Shown piece by piece: positions 1 to 11,278 of a DNA stretch of 64,000 nucleotides; position 1 is the stretch's first letter; the number at the start of each line of letters is the position of its first letter. The DNA lies in NCBI GenBank assembly GCA_973895155.1, contig OZ316894.1, positions 4,278,001-4,342,000 on the forward strand, read 5' to 3'. The notes beneath the pieces are model-generated. The model was given only the letters and a program-made list of their open reading frames with translations, was not told where the DNA came from and searched no databases. A program made the translations under genes and the position numbers. The DNA is from Marsupella aquatica. Lineage: Eukaryota; Marchantiophyta.

Positions 1-3000
1 GGGGCAAGATCACCCCCACAGGCATCAATCTCTTCAGATATCCAAAATCAGCTGCCAAACTAATTGTCTTTGCTTTTGGCTGGCCAGCATAATTACAAAG
101 ACGAATCATCTGGTCAATCAAGCCAACGAACTGAGTCAAGAGGACTATCTTCTCCCTGTCCTGGCCTAGAGAATGCCTTAATTGTTGAACTATTTCAGCA
201 GCTGCTTCTCGTCTTGCAGGAACAATTGACTTTGTGACAGCTGCCATGCTCCAGAGGGCCTGTTGTGGGTATGCCTGTAAGACGCTCGTTATGATGTGCT
301 TCACTAGGCGCACCACTTCATCATTGTGGTGACAAATACGTGAGACTAACTGTGGAAGTGAGGTGAGCCACTGGTAGGAAGGAAGATCCTTCAGGCAGCC
401 CCTTACAATGCCCATCACCCGCGAGTGCACAGCTTTCACAGCTCGACTTGAAGAGTGTGAATCTCCACAGGAAAAGCTCCCAAATTCAAACCATAGGGTG
501 AGCAAACGAGGCATTGCCTGAAATAGGTGGACATGTCCTTTGTGTAGACTCTTTGCATAAAATAACATCACATCTGGTAAGTAATTCCACCAAGGCTTGT
601 CGTCCGTACTAAGGCGTCTTCTGTTGAGACCACTGGCATTGCCAATGTCCTGGTTCTCTTCTTGCCTGCGCCGAGCATCAACCAGTAGATCATCAAAGTA
701 CCTGGCCATAAAAAAGTACCCCTTCTCCCACTTTGGCTGCAATTCCTTGACCCGAGCATACAGGCTCACAACATCATCCTTTTGTTTCTGGCCAGTGTGA
801 TGCACCCATCTTGCAAGTAGAAGGAGAGTTTTTGCCGTCTCCATATCCTTATCCCTTCTGACCTGTGTGGATATTTTGATTGGGGTGCTTGCTGGAGACC
901 TTTGGTTTAACTGCTTTATAGGTGACTTCCCATGAGCATGGAGGAGACCGCTAAGGGCAACATTAAGTGCACTGCCCAAAATAGTACGAGGGGTTTCTCC
1001 AAGGGCCTCTTGCAGCTCTAAAATTGCACGATGACTTTTTTTTGTGTCCCATAACAGTTTTGCCATCTCCATGTGAGCATTTGGTGCCCCAGCAGATTTA
1101 GCCTGCAATATGGCCCTATTGGCAGTCTCAAAGTGTCCAGCTGCGCGACAAAGCTTAGCATACTGCAGCCAACAAATACCAACTTCAGATTGAAGATCAC
1201 TGGCACCGAGGATCAGCCTTCGAAGTGCTAGAATCGGCTCACGTGTCCACAACGATGGTTGTGTTATCTTTAAGCGAGTTTCCCAATGTTCAACCAAGTC
1301 AGTCATGCTGACCCTCAGCTGACGGTTATCTGGTGCCTCCTTTAAGGCCGCAATTGCAAGAGAGCTAAAGTCCTCCAGCTCTTGCAACATATGCAACTTG
1401 ACAATCAGGGGATAAGCTCTTGTGTAAGATTCCATGCTTGCAGCCGCTAAAGGTGCCAGAAGTGCTTGCCGAGAATGCATAATCTGCTCCGTGAAGACGT
1501 CAAGATCTTTCTTCTGAAGGGCCTGAAGAATCTTAGCCAAGCTGATATCAAAAGCAGCATTATGCTCATTGCCATTCGCTGAAGCACCATCACCATCAGC
1601 TCCAGCAACATACTCTTCGAGGAGATCCCACTGACCAAGCCGCCATGCCGCTTGAACCCCTCTCATGTACCATTCCTTCTTATGGTCTGGCAAACGTGAG
1701 ACTAATCCATCCACATGCGTCACCATGGCTTGGAGGTGACCCATGTTAAGCAGGCAATCCAGAACACCAGAGTGTTGTACAACACTAGAGGGCTCCATTT
1801 GCAAAGCTTGCTCACAGCATGTCAATGCCTCCGCCCAATTTCCCGCATTCTCGTTGATTAAGATTTGATCCTGCAGATTTGTTGAGGTTCTCAAACGAGA
1901 CAGCCCAGAGAGGCCATCAGGCTCATCCAGTCCACTATAGATCGCCAGAAGAAATGTCACATCCTCATCGGCAAAAACTCCGCTGGTCTCCGCAGCAGGA
2001 TTAAAGGACCCTGACTTTTCTCGCACATGAGTTTCAAAATAGAGTAGAGCACGCGCGTAAGCTTGACATCGGAAGGAAGCTCCAGCCAGTGCTTGCTTTG
2101 GAATTGCAGCTAGGAGCTGGATTACATTTTGCCGATGTAGGGTGGAAAGGTTGGAAACTTGCCTTGGCTCACTCTGATTTCCATTTGAGTTGTTGGCATT
2201 CGAGTTGTTTCCATTCGAGTTACCTCTACCTGATCCACCTGAAACTTGCGGACTTTGACTTGTGCTTGGTTGTTTACAATCGTCCAGCCATTGGCCAAGA
2301 TTATCAATTAAAGTGAAAACTGTCTGGGTGCTAACCTCACTTGGTCCTGACCCGCCCCTAGGCATAATGCCAGGCCCATTCTCTAGACCAGTGAGAGATG
2401 GTGTACTGCTTGTAGCGGCTGCTTCAGCGAGTACGGCTAGGATTTCATCAGTTACCGATTTCCTTGGCTCAACAGATCCATCACAAACAACATTGAGGAC
2501 TAGATAAGGCAGGAGGTAGAGGGCCGTACCCATGTCATGCCTCACAACACTTGTACAAGCTATGAATATCTCCGCCCTTTGCCCAGTTGATTGACATATA
2601 AGGCGGCGAGTCCACAAATACATCCATCTTCGAAAGGACATGCCTGGTCGGAAAATTGGACCGTCAGGTGTGGATGCTCCTGATTTTTTGAGGAAATACT
2701 TTGACGTCAAACAAGGCGTGATAATCTCTTTTACATCATCTGTGAATCTTCGCCAGAATTGTTCTCCAGTATCGGCCATGGTGTTTGCATCCGCTCCTGT
2801 TGTGTTCATGACCTTTGATGTCTTGGATGACCCACCTCTCGCTCTCACTGAAGTGTTAGTAGTTTCTTGTGCCCTAACTAGAAGAAGGGCCTGACAGCCA
2901 CTAAATTTCAGAAGCTCCTGAATTGCAAGTGCTGCTGCATCTTGAATATCTGTGTCTGTAGCAGCCCTCAGAACCCTTGCCAGATGATCGTTGATTAGCT

Positions 3001-6000
3001 CAAAAACCAGGTCCTCATTACTCCGTTCAATTCTCGACTGGTGCCTTAAATGTACCTGCAAATTGTGGCCTAATCATCGTAAAAAAATTGCCCAAGGGAA
3101 GGATTGCCACGATTCTCAAATACAGCAAAAGAAGGGGTGAGTAGGGGAGCAGGTTCCCAGTGAAACATATCCATTAATATCGAATCTTGGTACGCTTGGT
3201 TTGAAGGATGGCGACCAACTCCCTAAGAACTCTCAACCAAAACTAAGCTAATTTAAGAACATTATGGGCCCTTGCGTTATATCAGAATATGAGCCGGTTC
3301 TCAGGTTTCCAACTAAGCTCGTTTTTCAAAAGATTTAAAAAACTAATGAATCGGAGTAACTTGAACTGTGGTAATAAAACCAGAATTTTAAGAGGCAGGC
3401 TTTGGGAAACACGATGCCTTAAATATACCTGCAATTTGACTGGGTCCACAGCTCCCAGCTCTCCCAAACACTCTGCACACGCCAGTTTTAATCTCTGGCT
3501 CATAGCCGTGCGTGACTCTTCAGCGCATCCTCTCAACAAGGCTGTCACTAGATTGCTTACAACATTCACATCCATGGCCGACTCCCCTGCCAACATAGTC
3601 GTCATGTCCGTTCTCTGTGCTTGCATGACTTTGCGAAGTTCACTGCCAGTCATATAACGAACACTCATACTCTCATGCGTAAGTCCATCTGCCACTCGTC
3701 TTAGTTGATCACGGAGACAGAGAGATCCCCGCGCTTTTTGGAGGACGGCATTCACCTGACTTAGAGATGGAAGACTGGGGAGAATTGGGAGCTCATGAGC
3801 CTGATCCTCCAAAAATGAACCATTTTTCAGTACTAGTTCCTCCAAGACCTCTACAACTGCTGTTTGCTCCTCTTCTTGACCTTCCAAGCATGGCATAAGA
3901 GCAACAACAATCTGGCTGGCGACATTCTTTGCACTTGCAGGTGAGGTTCGCACCAACGTGCGTACAAATGAGAGCCACACTTTCAAACCTGCAACTTGGA
4001 GAGGTGCATCTTGCAATGCACGCGTAAGGAGAGCCATGATTTTAGGCACAAACGCGCTGAGATGAGGCCCAATCATTTCCACTAAGCGCTCAATACAACG
4101 AAGGGCCTGCTTCTGAGAGATCACATCTTCAGCCCGTAGTAACTTCCGATCAATACTATTCAAAAGCCCGACAAAATGGCCCCTCAAAAATGTGGGAAGA
4201 TCATCTGAACCTGTGACAATACTAGCCACTTCTTTAATCATTGGTGCCACCCTTTCGGACCTTCGCTGAGCATCCTCGTCGTCCGTGTCCCCAAGGAAAC
4301 GCACCAGTTCATCTAGAAGAGCTGGTAGTACTGCTGTAAATATTTCACGAGGATCCGAGCACGTCTGCATTTCATAGAATTGCAAAGCTGCCATTAACTC
4401 TGTGCCGTCCGCTCTAAGGAGCAAAACCGATAGAACCTTATGACACCACTCTAACAATAATAGAGGAAGATCAATGTTGAGTTGCTTTGCAAGTTCATGC
4501 AACGTGTCCAGAGCTTGTTGACTATGCTGTTGATTGAGTACAAGCTTTGGCAGGACGTCTGGGACCATTTGCTTGAGAAGATCCTGAAAAGCAATCCCAA
4601 GGACAGCCTCAGCAAACTCCTGAATCATGACCGGCCGGGAAAGAAGGCGATTGATCAAGTACTCAAAGAGCTCTTCCCTAACAGAGTCCAGTATAGACTG
4701 GAACTTATGAGCCCCAGCTTTTTGTGACGTCATGGAGCCAATTCCATGAATCAACTTCACACTTTTCATACGGAGTGAGAGGTCTTTGCAGTCGAGCTGC
4801 TCCACAAGAAGAACCAGTGAGAAGAACAACAGTTGCCGATTGTGATGGGAAACATTTGCAACTTCAGCAATTGTTTCTATCAAAGTGTCTACGACATCTG
4901 GATCGTGGGTTGTAGTTAGCGCATGCTTCAGTTTTCCAAGCATTTGGAGCTCATGGTTAGCTTCACTGTCATCAGCATTCCCTCCAAAAATTCCAGCGAG
5001 AACGTGTGCTTTGGTGAAGAACTTGATTTGTGAACAAAAGGCCTCTCTCACATCCCGACGTCGATGAACGGGTAGCATGCCCAGACACTCAAGCCATGAA
5101 GTTTTGGTCATGGCAATTTCATCTGGTGTTGAGTGCTGTAGTAATTGTGACATACAGCCTATGAAGGATACCTGGACATGCTCCGAAGTCTCTTTGAAGA
5201 GAAGGTCATTGAAAAGGTGCTGCCAGAGGACAAGAGGGGAAAAATAATCTTGTCTTTCTCTCGGGCCACTTAAAGTGATAACGTTCTGACCAGTAGACTC
5301 TCTATCATTGCACAAAGAGCAGACAAAGTTAGGTTTCAGCTCCCCTCCTTTGTATCCTCCCGCCATTCCAGTGATTTGATCTCGTTCAGGAAATTTTGAA
5401 AAAAAGAGAGAATTATGAAGGCAAGCCATGACCCCAACGATAGCAGCAACAGCATCTCGAACTTGCTCTGCATCATCCCTTCCAAGATTTCCAAGTGTTT
5501 CACAAAACCGTCGTACAATTGCAGGAGTTGTCCACTGCACAAAGCTCGGAATGGCTGCAACTGCTGCAGCTCGGACCCTGTCGTCACCATCTCGGAGAGC
5601 TTGTCTCGAAATATTCTCAAGTCTCAAGTCCTCCATATCTCCTGCTATTCTTGAAGCAATCCAAACCGCACAGCTTTTTGATCTTCTTGTGATAGTTTCT
5701 TGGCCAGGTTGTAAAGTAGACCAAGGAAGCAATAATACATCCTTCATTACATGTAAGTGCTCAGATGTGCCAAGGAAACGCTGCTGCTGGACATTTGGCA
5801 CAGGGTCACTCCCGGCTTCATTGCTTTGTTCATGCTCAGACAACACTCTTTCCACAGTTTCCAAAAACATGGACAGCTGCAACTCTGATAGACTTCCTTC
5901 TTGTGCCTTACTATGAATCCAAGGCAACCAATGATGAAGGAGTTGGGTCAATTGCCTGTGACACACAGTCCCCGAGTATGCACCGAACATTTGTACAAGA

Positions 6001-7646
6001 ACAGATAAACCGGTAAGCTTCCCTTCAATGTCTGAGTTTGCTTCCAATTCTGTGGAAGGGGCTAGATCTATCATAAGGCGTAAGGCTTCCTTTTGTGCCT
6101 TTGCTGCAGGTGACACCGTGTCTCGACTGTCAAACTTGGAGGATGAGCCACTGCTTTGAGGAGAGATCTCATTTATGAGCAAGTCTATCATTGAGGGAAT
6201 TTGCACATTTTCCATGGACGAGTCTTTGCTGGCATGCTCAGCATTTAGTGGCTCCTTATTTGTCATGTCTTGCTTCCTGCTGATACTCTGCCTCCGGCGC
6301 TTAGCTGGTCTGCTTTCGGTCTCCTGACTGTGTTGAGTTTCGTGCGTTACAATAGAATCTCCTGACACCGATGGCGAGGATGGTCCCTCTCCACCTTCAA
6401 TCATTTTACCATGAAGGTGAAGTGGGTCTGTGCCGTCAAAATCTGTAATTTTTCCCGCCACCTTTGTTGTACCCAGTAATTTCATCGCCATTTGTAGGCT
6501 ACAGCCAAGCGATGGGCCTATTCCTGGAATTTTTATTAAATCCAAGATTGATGACAAAATTGATGCATACGATGGACACTGCTTGAGAATCAGAGAGAGA
6601 ATTTTGAACATGACTACTTTCAGGTCTCGGCTGGGACTTTGCTTCACAGTTTGTGCCATCACATCACAGAAAGCTTGGGCAACACACTCGATCGTTCCAC
6701 TTTGACAAGAGGAACACAAGGAAAAGAGACAGGCCCCAAGAGCTGAATCAAATGTAGCCGTTCTAAAAGGAAGAAGATCACCGCCACTAAATGATAAAAT
6801 GTTAATTAGTGACATGATTAGCCTCTCACTTGGAAATGTCTCCATATCCATGACTGATGTTGCTATACAAATGAAGTCAAAGCACGCCATTTGCAGAACG
6901 GAATTTCCATAGCACATCAGTACACCCACTGCTGAAATCAAGGACTCTGTTAAGAGGCCTTCTACATGAAGTGCTCCCTCCTGAAGACAGCGCCCCAGCA
7001 ACTTGACCGTCCACTCAGCTAGGGGCTGCCATGATACCTGCCCATTAACGTCTATTACAAGCCCTTGATTCTTGTCAAGCATCCCAGCGGCAGCAGTTCT
7101 GCAGTCTTTCAAACTTGATAGCCCAGAGTACGCTCTCAAATAGGACTGAACAGACAAGTTTGGGCCTGTTGGGACGGCATTGGAACTTGCATAGAACGAT
7201 GCAATAGATACCAAATCTTGAACAAGAATCATGCCATCCATGAACATTTTTTGATAAGTCTTACATTCGCCAGCTCGCAATAGGGCCATGAAGGCTGCCC
7301 AAGTCTCAAAAAGTCCTTCATGGCAAGCCCTCAGCTCCCATTCTGCGAATAGCGGGATTATATAACTCAGGATAGGAAGAACTGACCGTCCTTCTCCGTT
7401 GTAGAAGACGCCAGGGTAGTGCTTCACCATCATGCGCAAAAGTTTCAAAATCGCTAGGAGTTCTCGCTCCTTCACTTTGCCTCGCACAAAGGAGCGTTCC
7501 AGTAGAGTTGGCAGCACCGAACGGAAACGAGACTCCACAGCATCGTCCTCATCGTGCTGCGTGCTTCCTGTAATATCTCCTTTATTGGCGATGCGGTCGC
7601 CCAAATCCTGGAGGAGGACGAATAGGTCTGCCATCCCTTCCCTCAT
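1..7646 (-). CDS. ATR: Serine/threonine-protein kinase ATR, 5' and middle part (gene runs off the left edge)
   Basis: PIKK-family checkpoint kinase that senses RPA-coated single-stranded DNA and stalled replication forks in the nucleus. Exon 1 is about 7646-3429, exon 2 runs from 3055 to the window edge with no stop for about 1,018 codons; together about 2,420 residues. Exon 1 encodes the HEAT-repeat N-terminus and a UME-like region. Exon 2 encodes the FAT region, recognisable from plant-ATR-like stretches such as KSGSFNPAAETSG, SGLDEPDGLSGL and CEQALQMEPSSV. Plant ATR is about 2,700 residues, so the kinase and FATC domains should lie left of position 1. The first ATG is at 7646; a second at 7634 (MADLFVLLQDL) fits plant ATR N-termini better and may be the true start. 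An Asn/Ser/Gly-rich low-complexity insert lies near 2160-2250, just before the FAT region. Gene identity is secure; the start codon is less so. Confidence 0.93.
3056..3428 (-). other. ATR intron 1 with duplicated splice boundaries
   Basis: Phase-0 GT-AG intron of 373 bp joining two very long exons. Reading past the donor reaches a stop after about 48 codons, while the frame reopens exactly after the acceptor and continues the ATR protein. The 26 bp across the donor (3413-3438) and the 26 bp across the acceptor (3041-3066) match at 23 positions, and both contain TGCAGGTA followed by ATTTAAGGC. The codons just after the donor would therefore encode a peptide resembling the start of exon 2. Confidence 0.85.
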
Positions 7647-8545
7647 CCCAATGCTCCTCTTACTGACTACGTTACATCCTTGCAGTGAGGTCTCTCTCCA
7701 ATTTTATTTTCAATTCGGTCACCCATATTCTGGTGATGTGCACAGAGGTCTGCCATTCCCATGCCTCATCCCAATTCTCCTCTTCCGAATTGCTCTACAT
7801 CCAGCAACTGTTGCAATAAACCCTTAACCCGAAAGGCCCTTCACCTTTACTGGTGATTTCGTCACCCAAATCTTAGTGAAACGTAAACAAATCGGCGGTT
7901 CTTTCCCTCGTCCCATGCTCCTCTTCCACAACGTGCTACATCCACCGATTCTTCAGCTCAACCCTAAACCCTAAACCCCTCCACCTTTACTGTCAATTCC
8001 GTAACGCAACTTGTAGACAAGAACAACTCGATCCTCCATGCTTTACCTTGTACCAATGCTCCTCTTTCAAACTGTGCTACAGTCAGCCGGTTCTTGCAGC
8101 TAAACCTAACCTCCTTCGATTTACCAGCAATTCGATCACCCAAATCCTCCAAGAAGTACTAGTAGATCTGCCATCCTTTTCCGCATCTCAACGCTCCTCT
8201 TCCACAGTGTGGTTACCTCCACCACATTGCACTCCCACTTGGCAATTCGGTCACAGCGATACTAGAATATTTGGCATCATTCTCTCGTCGCAATACCCTC
8301 AACATTGCCCAGTTCTTGCCGGAAAACCTCAACCCTTCACCAAATTCGGAAGAACCAGAAATTGCTCTCCCATTCTTTCCCTCATCCCCGTGCTATATCT
8401 CCAAGCTCCTGCCATAAATCGTCAACCCTCAAGCCATCCTTACTGGAATATCGGTCATCCAGATCATGGAGAAGTACGAATAGATCTGCCCTCCCTGCCA
8501 TCATCCTAAAATGTGCTACAACAACTACAAATCCTTGCAATCCAC
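7570..8545. repeat. Degenerate ~120-155 bp tandem array made of copies of the ATR 5' coding end
   Basis: The first copy is the ATR start itself (about 7570-7690). Roughly six diverged copies follow, beginning near 7691, 7846, 7981, 8118, 8240 and 8428. Each keeps, in plus orientation, fragments such as TTCGGTCACCCA, GGTCTGCCAT, CATCCCAATGCTCCTCTTCC and GTGCTACATCC. On the minus strand several still spell remnants of the ATR N-terminus: near 8152 a reading gives EDLGDRIAGK, close to the ATR QDLGDRIANK, and near 8490 a reading gives ADLFVLLHDL. One copy holds a short CCCTAAACCCTAAACCC stretch near 7965-7980. The array occupies the presumed promoter and 5' UTR of ATR. Confidence 0.85.
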
Positions 8546-9225
8546 GCTCTCATCACAACCACATGCATTCATTTCCAATCCAACCTGAGCTGCAAATAGC
8601 TACTAATGCTGCTGGACAGACTGGACTACACCCACTTCAAAGATCGGAGCGACTACCTCCGCTGTCGTGTGTCATGAACTTGAACCTACTCTTGAAGTTC
8701 CGATCTCGAGAGCCATTCTAATCAAACAATTTCTCTGCCCTCCCGTACATTGAAACAAATTGGTTTCGTCTGGGGAGAATTCGGAGTTTGTGGGTGTCCC
8801 TTCATCGTAACTTTGATGCTTCTATATACAGATTTGTACAGAGAGGATGAACTGAGAACCCACCTTCCCACGTCCTACCACTGTCAGCGTGGTATTCACC
8901 ATATCTTGTGAGCTCCAAAGTATTTGCAACCCACGGTCAGGTGTTGTGGTCCAGTGTCCAGTCCTCTGAACGATGACGGTCCCAGTTCAACTGTAGTGGT
9001 ACCCCTGAATTGTCATTTGTAAGTTGGTAGACCTTACCACAAGAAACAATGGAGACAGAATCTTGAAAGCAATATGCAAAAACAGAATGGACTTGAGAGT
9101 GTGTGAGGTTTTCTCTTCCATTGTAAGGTTTTCTCTTTCATTGTAAAATGGCATACCTGACCAGGAGAAACAATGGAGACAGAGCCTCAAAGTACTATGC
9201 AAAATCACAATCTTCAAAGTCGATT
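8546..9225. other. Intergenic DNA with one internal duplication
   Basis: No gene recognised. A segment of about 62 bp near 9026-9087 is repeated in diverged form near 9150-9210; both contain GAAACAATGGAGACAGA and a following ATGCAAAA. Any ATR promoter elements upstream of the array would lie here, but none stands out. Confidence 0.5.
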
Positions 9226-9229
9226 TTAA

Positions 9230-10125
9230 TATTAGTAAAGATCACTACAGTAGGTCTTCAAAGTTAGCTTTTGATATTCTTTTTTTTCTTTTTTAAATTT
9301 AAATAGTCAATCACAACAGTTCAACCCAAGACCTATTAGTCTCCACTCAAGTGAGCTCCACACAGCCATGCCTCTTTGGGCAAAGTCAACTTTAATCTTA
9401 ACACTATAATATCCCATCTCACTTTTTCTGTACATGGTCTGTTTATGAAGTGTCAGCCTCCCTAGCTCTTGGATTATGATGACATTTTTTGATAACCATG
9501 AGATGGACCCAAAGATGCACCTTTTCCATGCTGAACACTCTCCCCGCAACTCACACATTCCTTAAAATTCAGTTGTCAGGTGGACTCGCCCACTCCCTGC
9601 CATGTCCGACTGCTTGGCTATCACTTATGCTTGACAACACTTGCATCCAACATCATGTACTATTGACACTATTGTGCAATTCACACACATTGCTAATATG
9701 CATATATTAAGGCAGTTTAAGTGTTCATATAACCCTTAAGTTAGTTTTAATACTCATAAAGTCAAGTCAACTACTGTAGTTCTTCAAAGACAAGTTTACA
9801 TTCACAGTCACTAGCTTTTGATGCAGTCTCTGGGTTTATTCAAAGACTACAGTCACTAGCTTTTCAACCTCAGTTTTGATATTCGTAAAGTAAACTAGTT
9901 TCAAAATCAGCTCACTTGGTTCTCAACATCATTTTTTATATTCATAAAGTCAACCAGGTTTTCAAAGTAGATTTACATTCACGGTCAACTAGGTTCTCAA
10001 CGTCAGTTTTGATATTCATAAAGTAAGCTAGGCTTTCAAGACCAATAGACCAGGTTCTCAACATTAATTTTCATATTCAGAAGTCAACTAGGTTCTCAAA
10101 GTCAAGTTTCATCTACATATAGTTG
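9230..10125. repeat. Degenerate tandem array with GTCAACTAGGTTCTCAA unit
   Basis: Loosely repeated units of about 50-75 bp alternate two elements: TTTTGATATTCATAAAGT and TCAACTAGGTTCTCAAAGTC. Clear copies occur near 9245, 9750, 9880, 9945, 10005 and 10060, with more eroded ones between. A gap near 9340-9700 holds non-repetitive sequence. Confidence 0.6.
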
Positions 10126-10495
10126 ACTATGGAGGTTTCCTAAGTCGCTTGTCAGGCTTAGGGAGCTTGAATTTAACCTTGGTGTAGTCACAGGGAGTGT
10201 GCTTTGGGACCCACAATCATCTTAACTAATTCAGGGAACCCACTTTGTGCAGCAGAATTTGGCATGCAAGGTCATTTGGGTCAGGCATGGCCCTTTACAA
10301 TTGCAAGTCAGGCTAGGTCCACCATAGGTCATAGTTTGACTCGTTGAAGGTCATGAAATTTGTCAGATGACCGGGGTCCTTCCCTACTGAAATTCAAGAA
10401 AAGGAGGCCCAGATGGACAGCTTCAAACATTGAGGTTTGCCTGGATAGCAATTTTCACACGAAAGATTAAAGAGTGCGCAATTGGCAATGCATGA
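10126..10495. other. Intergenic flank of the retrotransposon
   Basis: No gene, RNA or repeat recognised. It ends in the target-site duplication of the adjacent gypsy element. Confidence 0.5.
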
Positions 10496-10500
10496 AAGAT
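10496..10500. repeat. Left copy of target-site duplication AAGAT
   Basis: AAGAT directly precedes the left end of the LTR element and recurs at 19886-19890 directly after its right end. Five bp is the usual Ty3/gypsy target duplication. If the element ends are taken as TG...CA, the duplication is AAGA instead, because the last T at 10500 would belong to the element. Confidence 0.85.
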
Positions 10501-11104
10501 GTCGTGCGCATAAACATCGCTACACAACATACATCGCTTGTCACACATATCTAAGCATAGTCACAATCAACATTACAAACATAAGAGAATGGAGTACAAG
10601 TGGAACTCCTATCCACACATGTCCAAAACTCACAATAATCTTCAAGAATAATCGAACAACGATTGATGCCAATCAAACACACAATCTTGTCTGACGCGAT
10701 CACACACTTATGTCAAGCCAAACGCACCTTGCGCCTCAAGGAATCCACGTTACGTACACACAACCTAGACAGCCACACCATAGCCGCTAGAGTTTGTGCT
10801 CGAAAGGCTCAACATCAAAAGATGAGACCTTTGAGCCAACACAAAGAGATATATAACTATCCCTCACAAACATACACTAACCCTAAACCACTTAGATAAC
10901 ACACATATGAAAGCCTCAAACCTACATAGTCCGATATCCTATACTACCACTCATAATGGTGTGACAGTTGTCGTGCGCATAAACATCGCTACACAACATA
11001 CATCGCTTGTCACACATATCTAAGCATAGTCACAATCAACATTACAAACATAAGAGAATGGAGTACAAGTGGAACTCCTATCCACACATGTCCAAAACTC
11101 ACAA
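10501..11104 (-). repeat. 3' LTR region with A-B-A block structure
   Basis: Block A (135 bp) is present at 10501-10635 and, as far as can be read by eye, identically at 10970-11104. Between them lies block B (10636-10966, 331 bp), which is also the right-hand LTR block, followed by a 3-bp GTT spacer. On the minus strand block B starts TGTCACACC and the outer end finishes GCGCACGAC(A). Block A is not found at the right end. Which of these blocks constitute the true LTR is unresolved. Confidence 0.8.
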
Positions 11105-11117
11105 TCGCCCCCCTAGC
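11105..11117 (-). promoter_or_regulatory. Candidate polypurine tract for plus-strand priming
   Basis: The minus strand reads CTAGGGGGGCGA directly before the TTGTGAG that opens block A. A G-rich purine run immediately inside the 3' LTR is the expected position for the primer of plus-strand synthesis. Its position favours block A, not block B, as the start of U3. Confidence 0.5.
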
Positions 11118-11278
11118 TGGGAGTGAGGTCCCCTAACTCTAGCTAGCCATAAGTTCTACAAGGTTGATATACACCTTTTTAAGTGTGGAGATCAGGAGGC
11201 CGGGTGCAAGTGAGCCCCATCGATCACCTTCCTGCAATCTATACCTTCCATGAGAACACCAATGGTAACTAGTCGGCT

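Noticed and set aside
3289-5916. Several plus-strand open frames of 80-160 codons across ATR
   Set aside because: They are antisense shadows of the ATR exon, which has family-level similarity throughout on the minus strand.
7964-8152. A separate small gene with an ATR-like N-terminus
   Set aside because: It is one decayed unit of the ATR 5' array, truncated after about 16 matching residues.
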